Shown: one piece after another, positions 8,740 through 17,049 of the stretch | How the letters are laid out: every line of letters begins with the position of its first letter | Numbering within the stretch: the stretch's first letter is position 1 | Source: Acidimicrobiia bacterium | GTDB lineage: Bacteria > Actinomycetota > Acidimicrobiia > Acidimicrobiales > Aldehydirespiratoraceae | Direction of reading: 5' to 3' | Length of the DNA stretch: 64,000 bases | Assembly (NCBI GenBank): GCA_022820805.1 | Contig: JAJEEV010000050.1 | Span: 22,215-86,214, forward strand | Translations under genes and position numbers: made by a program | Notes under the pieces: generated by a model | What the model was told of the DNA's origin: nothing | The model's database searches: none | The model's input: only the letters and a program-made list of their open reading frames with translations

Positions 8740-9831
8740 GTGCAGGGACTGATTCTGGAAGGCACGACCGAGGACAGCGTCCGCCTGTCCGACGACCTGG
8801 AGCTGGTGGGGTCGCTGGCGCCCCGCCAGGTGCGGGTCGAGGTCCGGGCCGCCGGGGTCTGCGGCAGCGACCTGAGCTGCGTGCTGGGCAAGTACTACAT
8901 GCCCACCCCGCTCGTGCCCGGCCACGAGGCCGCCGGGGTGGTTCTTGAGGTCGGCTCGGCTGTCACCTACTGCTCGGTCGGCGACCACGTCATCCTCTCG
9001 ACGTTCGGCAACTGCGGCCACTGTCCCGACTGTGAGGGCGGCGATCCGGGCAACTGCACCAACGTCGCGCTGGGCTCGCTCAGCCAGCCCTTCGCCGAGA
9101 ACGGGAGCCCCGTCTACAACTTCGCCAACATCGGCGCCTTCGTGCAGCAGACCGTGGTCAGCGAGAACCAGTGCGTCCCGATCCCCGCGGAGATGCCGCT
9201 GGCCGCGGCCGCGCTGATCGGCTGCGGGGTGGTGACCGGAGCCGGAGCGGTGTTCAACCGGGCCAGAGTGCAGATCGGCGACACCGTGGCCGTGATCGGC
9301 GCGGGCGGGGTCGGCCTCAACGTGATACAGGCCGCCCGCCTTGTGGGAGCCTCCGCCATCATCGCCATCGACCGGGTGGCGGCCAAGGAGCCGCTGGCCC
9401 GCGAGTTCGGCGCCACCGACTTCGTGCTGGCCGAAGGCGACGACTTCGATCCGGTGGCCGCGGTCAAGTCGCTGTGCCCGGCCGGGGTGCATCACGCCTT
9501 CGAGGTGGTGGGCAGCACCGCTCTGCTGGCTCAGGCCATCTCGATGACCCGGCCCGGCGGCAACGTGTGCGCGGTCGGCGTGCCGGACCTGGGGGCCAAG
9601 GTCACCTACCCGTTCCTCGACCTGCACCAGAACAAGAGCCTTCTGGGAATCCGGGCCGGCGGCGCCCGTCCCCGCAAGGACTTCGGAATGCTGGCCGACC
9701 TCTACCTGCGGGGCCGCCTCAAGCTCGACGAGATGATCTCGCGGACTGCCGGCCTCGACGGCCTCCAGGGCGCCTTCGACGCCCTCAGGACCGGTGCCGA
9801 GGCCCGCACCGTCCTGCTTCCGAACGGCTGA
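8740..9831 (+). CDS. Zinc-dependent alcohol dehydrogenase (MDR family)
   Basis: This 363-residue medium-chain dehydrogenase oxidises an alcohol or reduces an aldehyde with NAD(P). The catalytic zinc ligands are Cys41 in GVCGSD and His62 in GHEAAG. The structural zinc cysteines are in FGNCGHCPDCEGGDPGNC (about residues 89-107). The Rossmann motif is GAGGVGLNVIQAA near residue 188. The translation start is GTG. It closes the catabolic operon and would fit oxidation of a terpenoid or hydroxy-acyl alcohol; the substrate cannot be read from sequence. It ends 13 bp from the convergent gene at 9845. Confidence 0.9.
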   Translation: MQGLILEGTTEDSVRLSDDLELVGSLAPRQVRVEVRAAGVCGSDLSCVLGKYYMPTPLVPGHEAAGVVLEVGSAVTYCSVGDHVILSTFGNCGHCPDCEGGDPGNCTNVALGSLSQPFAENGSPVYNFANIGAFVQQTVVSENQCVPIPAEMPLAAAALIGCGVVTGAGAVFNRARVQIGDTVAVIGAGGVGLNVIQAARLVGASAIIAIDRVAAKEPLAREFGATDFVLAEGDDFDPVAAVKSLCPAGVHHAFEVVGSTALLAQAISMTRPGGNVCAVGVPDLGAKVTYPFLDLHQNKSLLGIRAGGARPRKDFGMLADLYLRGRLKLDEMISRTAGLDGLQGAFDALRTGAEARTVLLPNG

Positions 9832-9844
9832 GCAGCCGGGCCAG

Positions 9845-10459
9845 TCAGGAGGGCGCCTCGTCGAGGCAGGCGCTGAACTGCTCCATCTCGGCGACCAGGC
9901 ATGCCGAGACCGCGGCTCTCGCGATGGCTTCGCAGCGGGTGGCGTCGTCGATCTCGCCCGGGCTGATGACCACCAGGGTGACGCCCAGGCCGTCGTCGCG
10001 GACGATGCTGACGCAGACCGCAGCCCCGTGGTCGCACGGAACGTCGGGTTCAGGCCTCACCCGTTCGCCGGCCAGGGCCGAGGGCAGGGTCAGCAGGACC
10101 TCGTCGACCTGGTCTGCGGAGATCGGCGTGGTGAAGGCGTAGGACGTGAACTCACAGCCCACCACCCGGTACAAACCCGCGCCGAGGTGGCTCATGTCGA
10201 CGCTGGAGGACGTCAGGGTCATGGTCGTCTCCTCCGGAAGGGCGAAGCCCATCAGCGTGCCCAGCAGTTCGCAGTTCCCGGCGGCGAGGACCAGCTCGCG
10301 GAACTCCGCTGGGTGCAGTGTGCAGCGAGGATCGGTCATCGGGCCGATCGAGCAGCGGTCGCCGCTCGAGCTGATCAGCTCGAGCCGGGCGCCCGGCAGG
10401 TGGAAGACCAGAGCGGCCGCTATCTGAAGGGGTCCGGCCAAGGGGGCGGGCAGAGTCAT
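9845..10459 (-). CDS. Hypothetical protein, 204 aa
   Basis: I do not recognise this family. The ATG at 10459 is preceded by a strong AAAGGAG at 7-nt spacing, which is why it is preferred over an in-frame TTG two codons upstream. The protein is soluble, with no signal peptide or membrane segment. It looks like alternating beta strands and helices, has scattered cysteines (CSIG, CTLH, CELL, CDHG) and ends with a helical CLVAEMEQFSACLDEAPS. It is convergent with the alcohol dehydrogenase and is a single-gene unit. The 245 bp upstream of it (10460-10704) hold no gene that I can see. Confidence 0.7.
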   Translation of the reverse strand: MTLPAPLAGPLQIAAALVFHLPGARLELISSSGDRCSIGPMTDPRCTLHPAEFRELVLAAGNCELLGTLMGFALPEETTMTLTSSSVDMSHLGAGLYRVVGCEFTSYAFTTPISADQVDEVLLTLPSALAGERVRPEPDVPCDHGAAVCVSIVRDDGLGVTLVVISPGEIDDATRCEAIARAAVSACLVAEMEQFSACLDEAPS

Positions 10460-10704
10460 GCGCAAGCTCCTTTCGCATGAGGGGTATGCCGCAGCGGTCG
10501 CTGGCGGCAGCGAAGGGAGCGAGGCTTCGTCCGGGCGCTCCGACCGGCGGCCGAGCCGGACGCGTTCGGGCGGCGGATCGGCGATGGCCCGCCGACTCTA
10601 ACCGTGGGCCGGAGCACGCGGGCAAGCCGACTTGCGGCGAGCCCGGTCTGGATCGCCCGTCCGGGGAGCGGCCTGGCTCTCCCCGGTGGCGGGCCGGTCG
10701 GCGG

Positions 10705-11601
10705 TCAGATGGTCGGAGCCCGCCGGGCGTCTCGCAGCTCCCGCATCCCGGTCAGGGAGTACGGCTGGGAGTCGAGCCATTGCTTCCACCGGACGGTGCG
10801 GAACAACTCGTACTCGTCGAGGCGGACGTGGCAGGTGCCGGGCTCGATGACCTCGATCTCGGCGCCTCCGGGAGCGTTGGGGTGGAACGCGCAGTAGACG
10901 AGTCCGGTGTCGAGGCCACCGAGCATCCGCTCATAGTCGGGGGGCTGTTCGCGGGGCCGGGAGAAGTCGGTCTCCAGCACTTCGGTGAACACGGGCATTC
11001 CGGCGGCCCTCGCCGCGGCGACCGCGTCGAGGTAGGGGGCCTCGTCGGCTCCGGCGAGGTGGTCGCCGGGCCCGTAGTCGCGCAGGCGGGAGGTGAGCAG
11101 CACCGGCACGCCGTAGTCGACGCCGACCGACACGTAGCGGTCGCACCACTCCGGGGCGAGCGCCGAGCCCATGTGGGCGTCGAGGTGGGTGACGTCGATG
11201 CCCGCGGCCAGGGCTCGGTCGACCTGGGCCCGCCACTCGGCCTCCACCGCTTCGGGGTGGGCGTGGCGACGCACCGAGGCGACGTCGGGCCATAGGTAGC
11301 CGTCGCCGTCGACGAGCCCGGAGGAGGCGCCGGGCCGGGTAATCGGTCCCCACCGGTAGTGGGTCATCTCGGAGTTGAGGGTCAGGTGAACGCCGCAGTC
11401 GAGGCCGGGATCGGCGGCGGCCGCCTCGGCGATCTCGCTGAACCAGGGGCACGGCACCATCACCGATCCCGCAGTGACGGTGCCGAAGTGGGACAGCTCC
11501 ATGAAGGCCCGGTTGGCGCCGTGGTTCATGCCTACATCGTCGGCGTGAACCACCAACCGGGTGGGCGCTCCGAGCGGTGGCGAAGCGGTTGCAGGAGACA
11601 C
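10705..11601 (-). CDS. ChbG/YdjC-family carbohydrate deacetylase-like protein
   Basis: This 298-residue protein belongs to the YdjC/ChbG metal-dependent deacetylase family, which removes acetyl groups from diacetylchitooligosaccharides and related sugars. Metal-binding motifs are VVHADDVGMN (Asp-Asp, about residue 20), CGVHLTLNSEM (about residue 69) and THLDAHMGS (about residue 140). No signal peptide is visible, so it should be cytosolic. The GTG start sits 7 nt behind TAACCT, a leaderless arrangement. It is divergent from the PhyH gene at 11779, with dispersed repeat copy 1 between them. Confidence 0.85.
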   Translation of the reverse strand: MSPATASPPLGAPTRLVVHADDVGMNHGANRAFMELSHFGTVTAGSVMVPCPWFSEIAEAAAADPGLDCGVHLTLNSEMTHYRWGPITRPGASSGLVDGDGYLWPDVASVRRHAHPEAVEAEWRAQVDRALAAGIDVTHLDAHMGSALAPEWCDRYVSVGVDYGVPVLLTSRLRDYGPGDHLAGADEAPYLDAVAAARAAGMPVFTEVLETDFSRPREQPPDYERMLGGLDTGLVYCAFHPNAPGGAEIEVIEPGTCHVRLDEYELFRTVRWKQWLDSQPYSLTGMRELRDARRAPTI

Positions 11602-11608
11602 GCCGCTG

Positions 11609-11614
11609 AGGTTA
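11609..11614 (-). promoter_or_regulatory. -10 box TAACCT, leaderless promoter of the ChbG-like gene
   Basis: TAACCT on the minus strand ends 7 nt before the GTG at 11601. The spacing would place the transcript start at or next to the start codon. No -35 match is evident. Confidence 0.5.
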
Positions 11615-11625
11615 GACGCACGGCT

Positions 11626-11776
11626 CTAGAGGCCGAGCGGATAGGCGGCGCAACGCGGCCCATACGGCGCGAGGCCGTGGCCCGAGCGGCCCGTGAGCGC
11701 AGCGAACAAGAGCGGGAATGACACCACTGCGACGCGACCGGCGCTCGCCTATCCGCGTGGCCCCCTAGCCTTCTCG
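11626..11776 (+). repeat. Dispersed repeat, copy 1 of 3
   Basis: This element aligns without gaps to copies at 30382 and 31252. Terminal inverted arms are GCGGATAGGC (11637-11646) and GCCTATCCGC (11747-11756), extended outward by GGCC/GGCC and CTAG/CTAG. The distance across the arms is 120 nt in all copies. The central 62 nt (11661-11722) are identical to copy 2. Here it separates the divergent starts at 11601 and 11779, and its right edge supplies the TAGCCT -10 box of the PhyH gene. It could be a MITE-like element or a structured RNA. Confidence 0.85.
11766..11771 (+). promoter_or_regulatory. -10 box TAGCCT, leaderless promoter of the PhyH gene
   Basis: TAGCCT ends 7 nt before the GTG at 11779. 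Its first three bases are the terminal CTAG of repeat copy 1, so the repeat contributes part of this promoter. Confidence 0.5.
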
Positions 11777-11778
11777 CG

Positions 11779-12669
11779 GTGGGGCTGCACCACTTCGCTG
11801 CTGACACCGATCCTGCCGAGGTCAGCGAGCATCTGCGCCGCTTCGGGTATGCCATCGTCGATGATGTCGCCGACATGGAGCTTCTGGACCGGCTGGAGGC
11901 CGAGGCCCTGCCCCACATCGACGCGTCGGCCGCCGGGCGCGACACCTACGACGGGCGCTTCACCCGGCGCACCGGGGCACTGGTGGCCCGCTGCCCGTCG
12001 GTCCGCCCGCTGGTGATGCATCCCCTGGTGGTCGGCGCGGTACGCCACTTCCTGAGCCACGTCACCGAGGTGCAGCTCCACCTCACCCAGATCATCTCGG
12101 TCGAGCCGGGCGAGACCGCACAGAAACTGCACCGCGACGAGATGGCCTTCGACTTCTTCCCGTTCGGTCCCGACTACCACGTGCAGTGCAACACCATGTG
12201 GGCGTTGACCGACTTCACCTGCGACAACGGGGCCACCTGGATCCTGCCCGGCACCTCCGGGATGGACGACGCAGCCGCCGGGGCGGTCGCGGGTGCTCAG
12301 GCCGAGATGGGCCGGGGAAGCGTGCTGTTCTACGAGGGCAAGGTGCTCCACGGCGCCGGGGCGAACACCTCCGGTGGCGTGCGCCGGGGGGTGAACATCA
12401 CCTATGCGGTCGGCTGGGTGCGCCAGGAGGAGAACCAGTACCTGGCCTGCCCGCCGGAGATCGCCCGCACGCTCGACGACGACCTGCTGCGCATGATGGG
12501 CTACACCCAGGGCGCGTTCGCGCTGGGATACGTGGGCGACCAGACCGACCCGCTGGCCGCGCTGCGGGGCGGCACCGCCAAGGCCAGGACCATCGGCGCG
12601 GTGGCCGAGAACAACACCGACGCCCGGCGCTTCGTCGCCGACATCGACGATCTGGAGGGTGCCGGCTAG
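11779..12669 (+). CDS. Phytanoyl-CoA dioxygenase (PhyH) family protein
   Basis: This 296-residue protein has the double-stranded beta-helix of Fe(II)/2-oxoglutarate dioxygenases. The iron ligands appear as HRDE (His-x-Asp, about residue 120) and the distal histidine in KVLHGAGANTSG (about residue 195), followed by the arginine in GGVRRGVN that binds 2-oxoglutarate. It hydroxylates an unknown small substrate. It shares the C-terminal pattern GWVRQEENQYLA with the PhyH protein at 25109-26023 (GWLRQEENQYLA), so the two are paralogues. The GTG start is leaderless and divergent from the ChbG-like gene. Confidence 0.87.
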   Translation: MGLHHFAADTDPAEVSEHLRRFGYAIVDDVADMELLDRLEAEALPHIDASAAGRDTYDGRFTRRTGALVARCPSVRPLVMHPLVVGAVRHFLSHVTEVQLHLTQIISVEPGETAQKLHRDEMAFDFFPFGPDYHVQCNTMWALTDFTCDNGATWILPGTSGMDDAAAGAVAGAQAEMGRGSVLFYEGKVLHGAGANTSGGVRRGVNITYAVGWVRQEENQYLACPPEIARTLDDDLLRMMGYTQGAFALGYVGDQTDPLAALRGGTAKARTIGAVAENNTDARRFVADIDDLEGAG

Positions 12670-12765
12670 CCCCGACGCCGGTCCGAGGAGGCCTGCATGG
12701 CGATGACGCTGCGGATCGCCTCACCCCTCTTGACCTCGCCACACCAGCACGTTCTCGGGAGGGTT

Positions 12766-12784
12766 GTGCGGCATGGCACCGCAC
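12766..12784. terminator. Candidate bidirectional stem-loop between convergent genes
   Basis: GTGCGG and CCGCAC form a perfect 6-bp stem around a 7-nt loop, in the 145-bp gap between the convergent PhyH and amidohydrolase genes. There is no U tract, so termination is inferred from position only. Confidence 0.3.
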
Positions 12785-12814
12785 AGACTGCACCCGGAAA
12801 TCTAAAACGAGGTG

Positions 12815-14539
12815 CTAGTCGAGGCTGGGGCCAGTGGTGTGGGTGCCCGAGCGCAGCAGGGTGCCGGGGCGGGCGCCGGTGAACTCGCCGCCGCGGACGA
12901 TCTCGGTGCCGTTGCAGACCACGTGCTCGATGCCGGTGGCCTCGGCGTACAGGCGGGACGCGCCCGCGGGCAGGTCCGAGCGGAACGTCGTCGGAGCCGA
13001 GCCGACGGTGGCCTCGTCCAGCACCACGACGTCGGCATAGGCCCCCTCGGCGAGCACTCCCCGGTCGACCAGGCCGTAGAGGTCGGCCTGCACCTTGGTG
13101 AGCAGGTGCACGGCCTCCTCCAGCGGGAGCAGCCCCCGCCGGACGACAGCCTCGCCCAGCATGGTGGTCGCATAGTTGGAGGACAGGAACAGGTCGAGGT
13201 GCGCCCCGGCGTCGGAGGCGCCGATCACAGCCCGCCGGTCACGCCAGATCTCGAGCCGGGCCTCCCAGTCGGCGGTGGGCTCGGGCATGGCCGGATTCCC
13301 GAAGGATGTCTCGAGGTCGTCGGCCAGGGCCATGTCGCACAGCGTGTCCCAGGGGTCCTGGCCCCGCTCCTCGGCGATGTCCCCGATCATGCGGCCGGTG
13401 CAGCCGTCGTTCTCCGGCGACGGGGAGTGGAACACCACCTTGCGGGCCCAATGGGCCAGCGGCCGCAACGGGTGGTCTCCCTGAGCCAGTTCGTTGAGGC
13501 GGCGCCGCTCGGCCCGGTCGGCCAGGGCTTTGAGCTTCTCCTCCTTGGGCAGGAGCATCACCTCCTCCCAGCCGGGCAGGGCGTCCAGCACGAAGCCGCT
13601 GTTGAAGTTCAGGTGCAGCGACAGGGCCAAGGGCACGGTGAGGGCCACCACCTTGCCGCCGCGGGCCGCGGCGTGGTCCCCGGCGGCCAGCTTGGCCTGG
13701 TTCATCTCCAGCGAGCGGGCGTTCACCGTCATCACGTTCCAGTTGAGCGGGCGGCGGGCCGCGGCCGACATGTCGGACATGAGCTCCAGCGCCCAGTCCT
13801 CGAACGGCCCCAGCGCGGGGATGAACTCCACCGACGTGCCGTCGAAGTCGGACAGCACCGAGCACAGCGCCACCAACTCGTCACGTTCCGCGCAGCGGCT
13901 GGGAACCATGTTGCCCATCGGGTCGTTGTGGGTGCGCGACCACGACGACGAGAAGCCCAGCGCCCCGGCCTCCAGACCGTCGCGCAGCAGCGCCTTCATG
14001 GCCTCGAGCTCGTCGCCGGTGCTGGGCCGGCTCACGCTGTCCGGTCCCATCACCACCCGGCGCAGCGCCGAGTGGCCCACCTTGAACCCGGCGTTGACAG
14101 CCACGTTGCCGTCGATGGCGTCGAAGTACTCGGCTGTCGTCTGCCAGCTCCAGGGCACGCCCTGCTGCAGCGACTCCAGGGGAATGCCCTCCACCCGGGC
14201 CAGCATCCGCATCAGGTAGTCGCCATGGGCGGGGTCGTCGCCGAGGGGGGCGATGGTGAAGCCGCAGTTGCCGCCGATGACTGTGGTCACGCCGTGGAGC
14301 GGCGACGGCGACAGGTCCGGGTCCCAGAACACCTGGGCGTCGAGGTGGGTGTGCACGTCGACGAACCCGGGGGTCACGGCCCGGCCGCTGGCGTCGATGG
14401 TTGCCGTGGCCTGGGCGCCGCCGCCGATGAGGTCGCCGATGGCGGAGATGCGGTCGCCGACGATGCCCACATCGGCCCGCTGCCGGGGCCCGCCCCGGCC
14501 GTCGATCACATCGCCGCCGCTGATGAGCAGGTCGAACAT
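12815..14539 (-). CDS. N-acyl-D-amino-acid deacylase-type amidohydrolase
   Basis: This 574-residue amidohydrolase belongs to the D-aminoacylase group (DAN), which hydrolyses N-acyl-D-amino acids or related amides. Metal ligands are in PGFVDVHTHLDAQVFWDP (His-x-His, about residue 66) and in VGHSALRR (about residue 163). A cysteine stands in GGNCGFTIAP, as in known D-aminoacylases. The C-terminal aspartate is in GASDAGAHLD (about residue 465). It is cytosolic by absence of a signal peptide. The ATG follows TAGCGT by 7 nt, so it is probably leaderless and separate from the lipoprotein gene upstream. Confidence 0.87.
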   Translation of the reverse strand: MFDLLISGGDVIDGRGGPRQRADVGIVGDRISAIGDLIGGGAQATATIDASGRAVTPGFVDVHTHLDAQVFWDPDLSPSPLHGVTTVIGGNCGFTIAPLGDDPAHGDYLMRMLARVEGIPLESLQQGVPWSWQTTAEYFDAIDGNVAVNAGFKVGHSALRRVVMGPDSVSRPSTGDELEAMKALLRDGLEAGALGFSSSWSRTHNDPMGNMVPSRCAERDELVALCSVLSDFDGTSVEFIPALGPFEDWALELMSDMSAAARRPLNWNVMTVNARSLEMNQAKLAAGDHAAARGGKVVALTVPLALSLHLNFNSGFVLDALPGWEEVMLLPKEEKLKALADRAERRRLNELAQGDHPLRPLAHWARKVVFHSPSPENDGCTGRMIGDIAEERGQDPWDTLCDMALADDLETSFGNPAMPEPTADWEARLEIWRDRRAVIGASDAGAHLDLFLSSNYATTMLGEAVVRRGLLPLEEAVHLLTKVQADLYGLVDRGVLAEGAYADVVVLDEATVGSAPTTFRSDLPAGASRLYAEATGIEHVVCNGTEIVRGGEFTGARPGTLLRSGTHTTGPSLD

Positions 14540-14546
14540 GCCGGTG

Positions 14547-14552
14547 ACGCTA
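14547..14552 (-). promoter_or_regulatory. -10 box TAGCGT, leaderless promoter of the amidohydrolase
   Basis: TAGCGT on the minus strand ends 7 nt before the ATG at 14539. No -35 element stands out. Confidence 0.5.
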
Positions 14553-14575
14553 GCCGCGGCCGGGCCGGCGGTCGC

Positions 14576-15787
14576 TCAGGAGATCTCCAACTGCAGCAGC
14601 AAGCGGCCCGAGCCCTCGAGCTCTACTTCGAAGACGCCGGGTATCTCGGCCGTGAACGCGAAGTGGGCCGGGTGTCCCTCGGACACGACTCTCAGGATGT
14701 CGTAGCCGTGCACGTGCACCTCCTCGGCCGTGTCCGAGGTGACCTGCAGGGCGACCACCGAGCCGCGGTCGACGGCCACCCGCCGCACGCCGCCTTGGGG
14801 GCCGCCGTCGACGACATCCACGGTGATGGTCTGATCGGCGTCGGTCACGTCTGCGTCGTATTGAGTGGCCGCGCCGGCGTCGCCGTCGTGCTCGTGGCCG
14901 CCCGCCGGGGTTGGGTCGTCCGCGGACACCTCCAGGGTGGTCGTTGCCTCGACGGGGAGGCCGTTCACCGTGATCGGTGCGTGGTCGTTGGACCCCAGGT
15001 CGACCCGGATCTCGTGAGTCCCGGCCTCCAGGGGCGGCATCTGGTGCCAGGTCTCGTAGACCCGGGCCACCTGCTCCCCGTCGATGTAGAGGCGCATGTG
15101 GCCCTCGCCGTCCACGTGCGGGGTGGAGGCATTCTCGGGTGCCAGGCGGAAGTTGGAGGGCACGGCGCGCAGGCTCCAGCCCCCGGCGGGGTCGTCCACA
15201 ATCTCGATACTCAGCGACGGGTGGGGCTCGATGGCCTCGACGGGCTCGGTCCGGACAGCATCGAGATCTGTGCGCCTGTCCTGGAAGATCTCAGCTCTGG
15301 CGTCGATGATCCGGCCGTCGACAGCCATCGCCGAGTGGTCGTTGGACGACAACTCGACACGCACATCGTGATTGCCGGCCTCCAGCCCGCCGATGTGGTG
15401 CCACTCACCGTAGAGCCGTGACACCTTCTCCCCGTCCACGTAGATGTGCATGTGGCCCTCGCCGTCGACGTGGGAGGTGGAGACGCTCTCGGGCACGACC
15501 CGGAAGTCGGTTGTGCTCACCCTCAGGTTCCACCCCTCCACCGGGTCCGCGGCGATCTCGATGGCGATCGTGGGCACGGCCACCCTGTCGGCAACCTCAC
15601 GGACGGTGCTGTGGTCGTGGTCGCCGCCGGTCGTGCCGGAATTCTCCTGGCCGTGGACAGTCTCCGCGGTGTCGGCTGCGCCCGCACTCTCAGTGCCGGC
15701 GTCGTCGGTGTCGGCGTTTCCGCAGGCTGCGACCAGCAGGATCAGGACCGCAGCCGTCGGCGGCAACCTTCGAAGGGTGAAGGTCAT
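14576..15787 (-). CDS. His-rich lipoprotein with two tandem repeats and a cupredoxin-like C-terminus
   Basis: This 403-residue protein begins with a lipoprotein signal peptide (MTFTLRRLPPTAAVLILL, lipobox LVAAC), so it should be anchored outside the membrane. An acidic and His-rich linker follows (GGDHDHS). Two homologous repeats of about 110 residues come next, each with the pattern HVDGEGHMxxYxDGExVxRxY, a WH, LEAGxHxxRV and SNDH. After a second His-rich linker (GGHEHDGD) comes a cupredoxin-like domain with EEVHVHGYDI and AHFAFTAEIPGVFEV. The repeated histidines suggest copper or another metal at the cell surface. I do not know a characterised homologue; role is unassigned. Confidence 0.8.
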   Translation of the reverse strand: MTFTLRRLPPTAAVLILLVAACGNADTDDAGTESAGAADTAETVHGQENSGTTGGDHDHSTVREVADRVAVPTIAIEIAADPVEGWNLRVSTTDFRVVPESVSTSHVDGEGHMHIYVDGEKVSRLYGEWHHIGGLEAGNHDVRVELSSNDHSAMAVDGRIIDARAEIFQDRRTDLDAVRTEPVEAIEPHPSLSIEIVDDPAGGWSLRAVPSNFRLAPENASTPHVDGEGHMRLYIDGEQVARVYETWHQMPPLEAGTHEIRVDLGSNDHAPITVNGLPVEATTTLEVSADDPTPAGGHEHDGDAGAATQYDADVTDADQTITVDVVDGGPQGGVRRVAVDRGSVVALQVTSDTAEEVHVHGYDILRVVSEGHPAHFAFTAEIPGVFEVELEGSGRLLLQLEIS

Positions 15788-15852
15788 AGAGCGTTTGAAC
15801 TCTGGCTCGGGGACTCAAGGATGTGCAAGAACACACGCTAACGACCTCGGCC

Positions 15853-15858
15853 TAGATT
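15853..15858 (+). promoter_or_regulatory. -10 box TAGATT, leaderless promoter of the Rieske oxygenase gene
   Basis: TAGATT ends 7 nt before the GTG at 15866. This spacing is the reason the GTG is preferred to an in-frame TTG at 15857, which lies inside the -10 box. Confidence 0.5.
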
Positions 15859-15865
15859 GGGCCGT

Positions 15866-17044
15866 GTGACGGACATCGGCAGACGCCCATCCGAACTCGT
15901 CTCGTCGTCCAAGGGCGGCGAAGGCCGCGAGGCGTCGATCGCGGCGGGCTACGACCCGGACCCGGCCTGGTCGATGTCGCTGCACGCCGACGCCTACACC
16001 GAGCCCCGATGGCACGCGGTCGAGCAGCGGGAGGTCTTCGCCCGGACCTGGCAGTGGGTGTGCCACATCGAGTCGCTGCGCGACCCCGGCTCCTATGTGG
16101 CTCTGGATGTCGCCGGGATGCCGGTGGCGCTGGTGCGGGGCCACGACGGCGAGCTGCGGGCCTTCTACAACGTGTGCCAGCACCGGGCCCACCACCTGCT
16201 GGCGGGTACGGGCCGGACCGACAGCATCGTGTGCCCCTATCACGGCTGGACCTACGAGCTGACGGGCCGGCTGGCCCAGGCCCGGCGCACCGCGGACGTG
16301 ACCGGGTTCGATCGATCGAGCGTCTGCCTCAGCGAGATCCGGGCCGAGGAGTTCGGCGGCTTCGTGTACGTGAACCTCGACCCCGCCGCGGTGTCGCTGG
16401 CGGAGCAGTCCGAGGGCCTCGGCGCGGAGATAGCCCGGTGCGCGCCCGACGTGGAGGAACTCACCCACGTGCGGCGCATCCACTACGACATCGCCTCCAA
16501 CTGGAAGAACGTGGTCGACAACTTCCTCGAGTGCTACCACTGCCACGTCGCCCACCCCGACTTCGTCACCCTAGTGGAGATGGACACCTACGAGGTGGCC
16601 ACCCACGGCATCTACTCCAGCCAGATGGCGAGGGCCGGCTACTCGGCCAACGCGGCCTACGACGTCGCCGGATCCACCGTCAAGGACCTGGCGGTGTGGT
16701 GGGTGTGGCCCAACACCTGCCTGATGCGCTATCCGGGGCGGGGCAACTTCAGCGTGATGCAGATGGTCCCGGCCGGGCCGGAGCGAACGTTGGAGACCCT
16801 CGACTTCTACCTGGAGACCGCTGAGCTGACCGAGGCCGACGAGGAGTCGATCCGCTACATGGACGAGGTGCTGCAGCCCGAGGACATCGGCCTGGTGGAG
16901 AGCGTGCAGCGGGGTATGCGTACCCCGGCGTTCACCCAGGGACGGCTGGTGTGCGACCCCGGTGGTTCAGGGCTCTCCGAGCACGGTGTGCACCACTTCC
17001 ACGGACTCGTTCTCGACGCCTACCGCCGCGCCGGCGCCGTCTAA
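15866..17044 (+). CDS. Rieske non-haem iron oxygenase, alpha subunit
   Basis: This 392-residue protein is a ring-hydroxylating-type oxygenase subunit. The Rieske [2Fe-2S] ligands are Cys104-x-His106 (NVCQHRAHH) and Cys123-x2-His126 (VCPYHGW). The mononuclear iron histidines sit in ECYHCHVAHPDF (about residue 222), after the conserved NWKNVVDNF. The overall layout resembles the CntA/GbcA group that demethylates or cleaves quaternary amines, but aromatic substrates cannot be excluded. No reductase or ferredoxin gene is adjacent. It is convergent with the SDR gene, with a 5-bp gap. Confidence 0.88.
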   Translation: MTDIGRRPSELVSSSKGGEGREASIAAGYDPDPAWSMSLHADAYTEPRWHAVEQREVFARTWQWVCHIESLRDPGSYVALDVAGMPVALVRGHDGELRAFYNVCQHRAHHLLAGTGRTDSIVCPYHGWTYELTGRLAQARRTADVTGFDRSSVCLSEIRAEEFGGFVYVNLDPAAVSLAEQSEGLGAEIARCAPDVEELTHVRRIHYDIASNWKNVVDNFLECYHCHVAHPDFVTLVEMDTYEVATHGIYSSQMARAGYSANAAYDVAGSTVKDLAVWWVWPNTCLMRYPGRGNFSVMQMVPAGPERTLETLDFYLETAELTEADEESIRYMDEVLQPEDIGLVESVQRGMRTPAFTQGRLVCDPGGSGLSEHGVHHFHGLVLDAYRRAGAV

Positions 17045-17049
17045 TTCGG

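Noticed and set aside
11359..11721. Protein-coding role for the dispersed repeat core (frames ending REAVARAARERSEQERE)
   Set aside because: The same peptide tail appears because the DNA is repeated. Upstream parts differ in each copy and have no start or family match, so it is more likely non-coding or a shared stop-supplying end.
12812..15421. An 869-codon plus-strand open frame
   Set aside because: It is antisense to the amidohydrolase and lipoprotein genes and has the His/Gly/Val-rich look of high-GC antisense frames, with no motifs.
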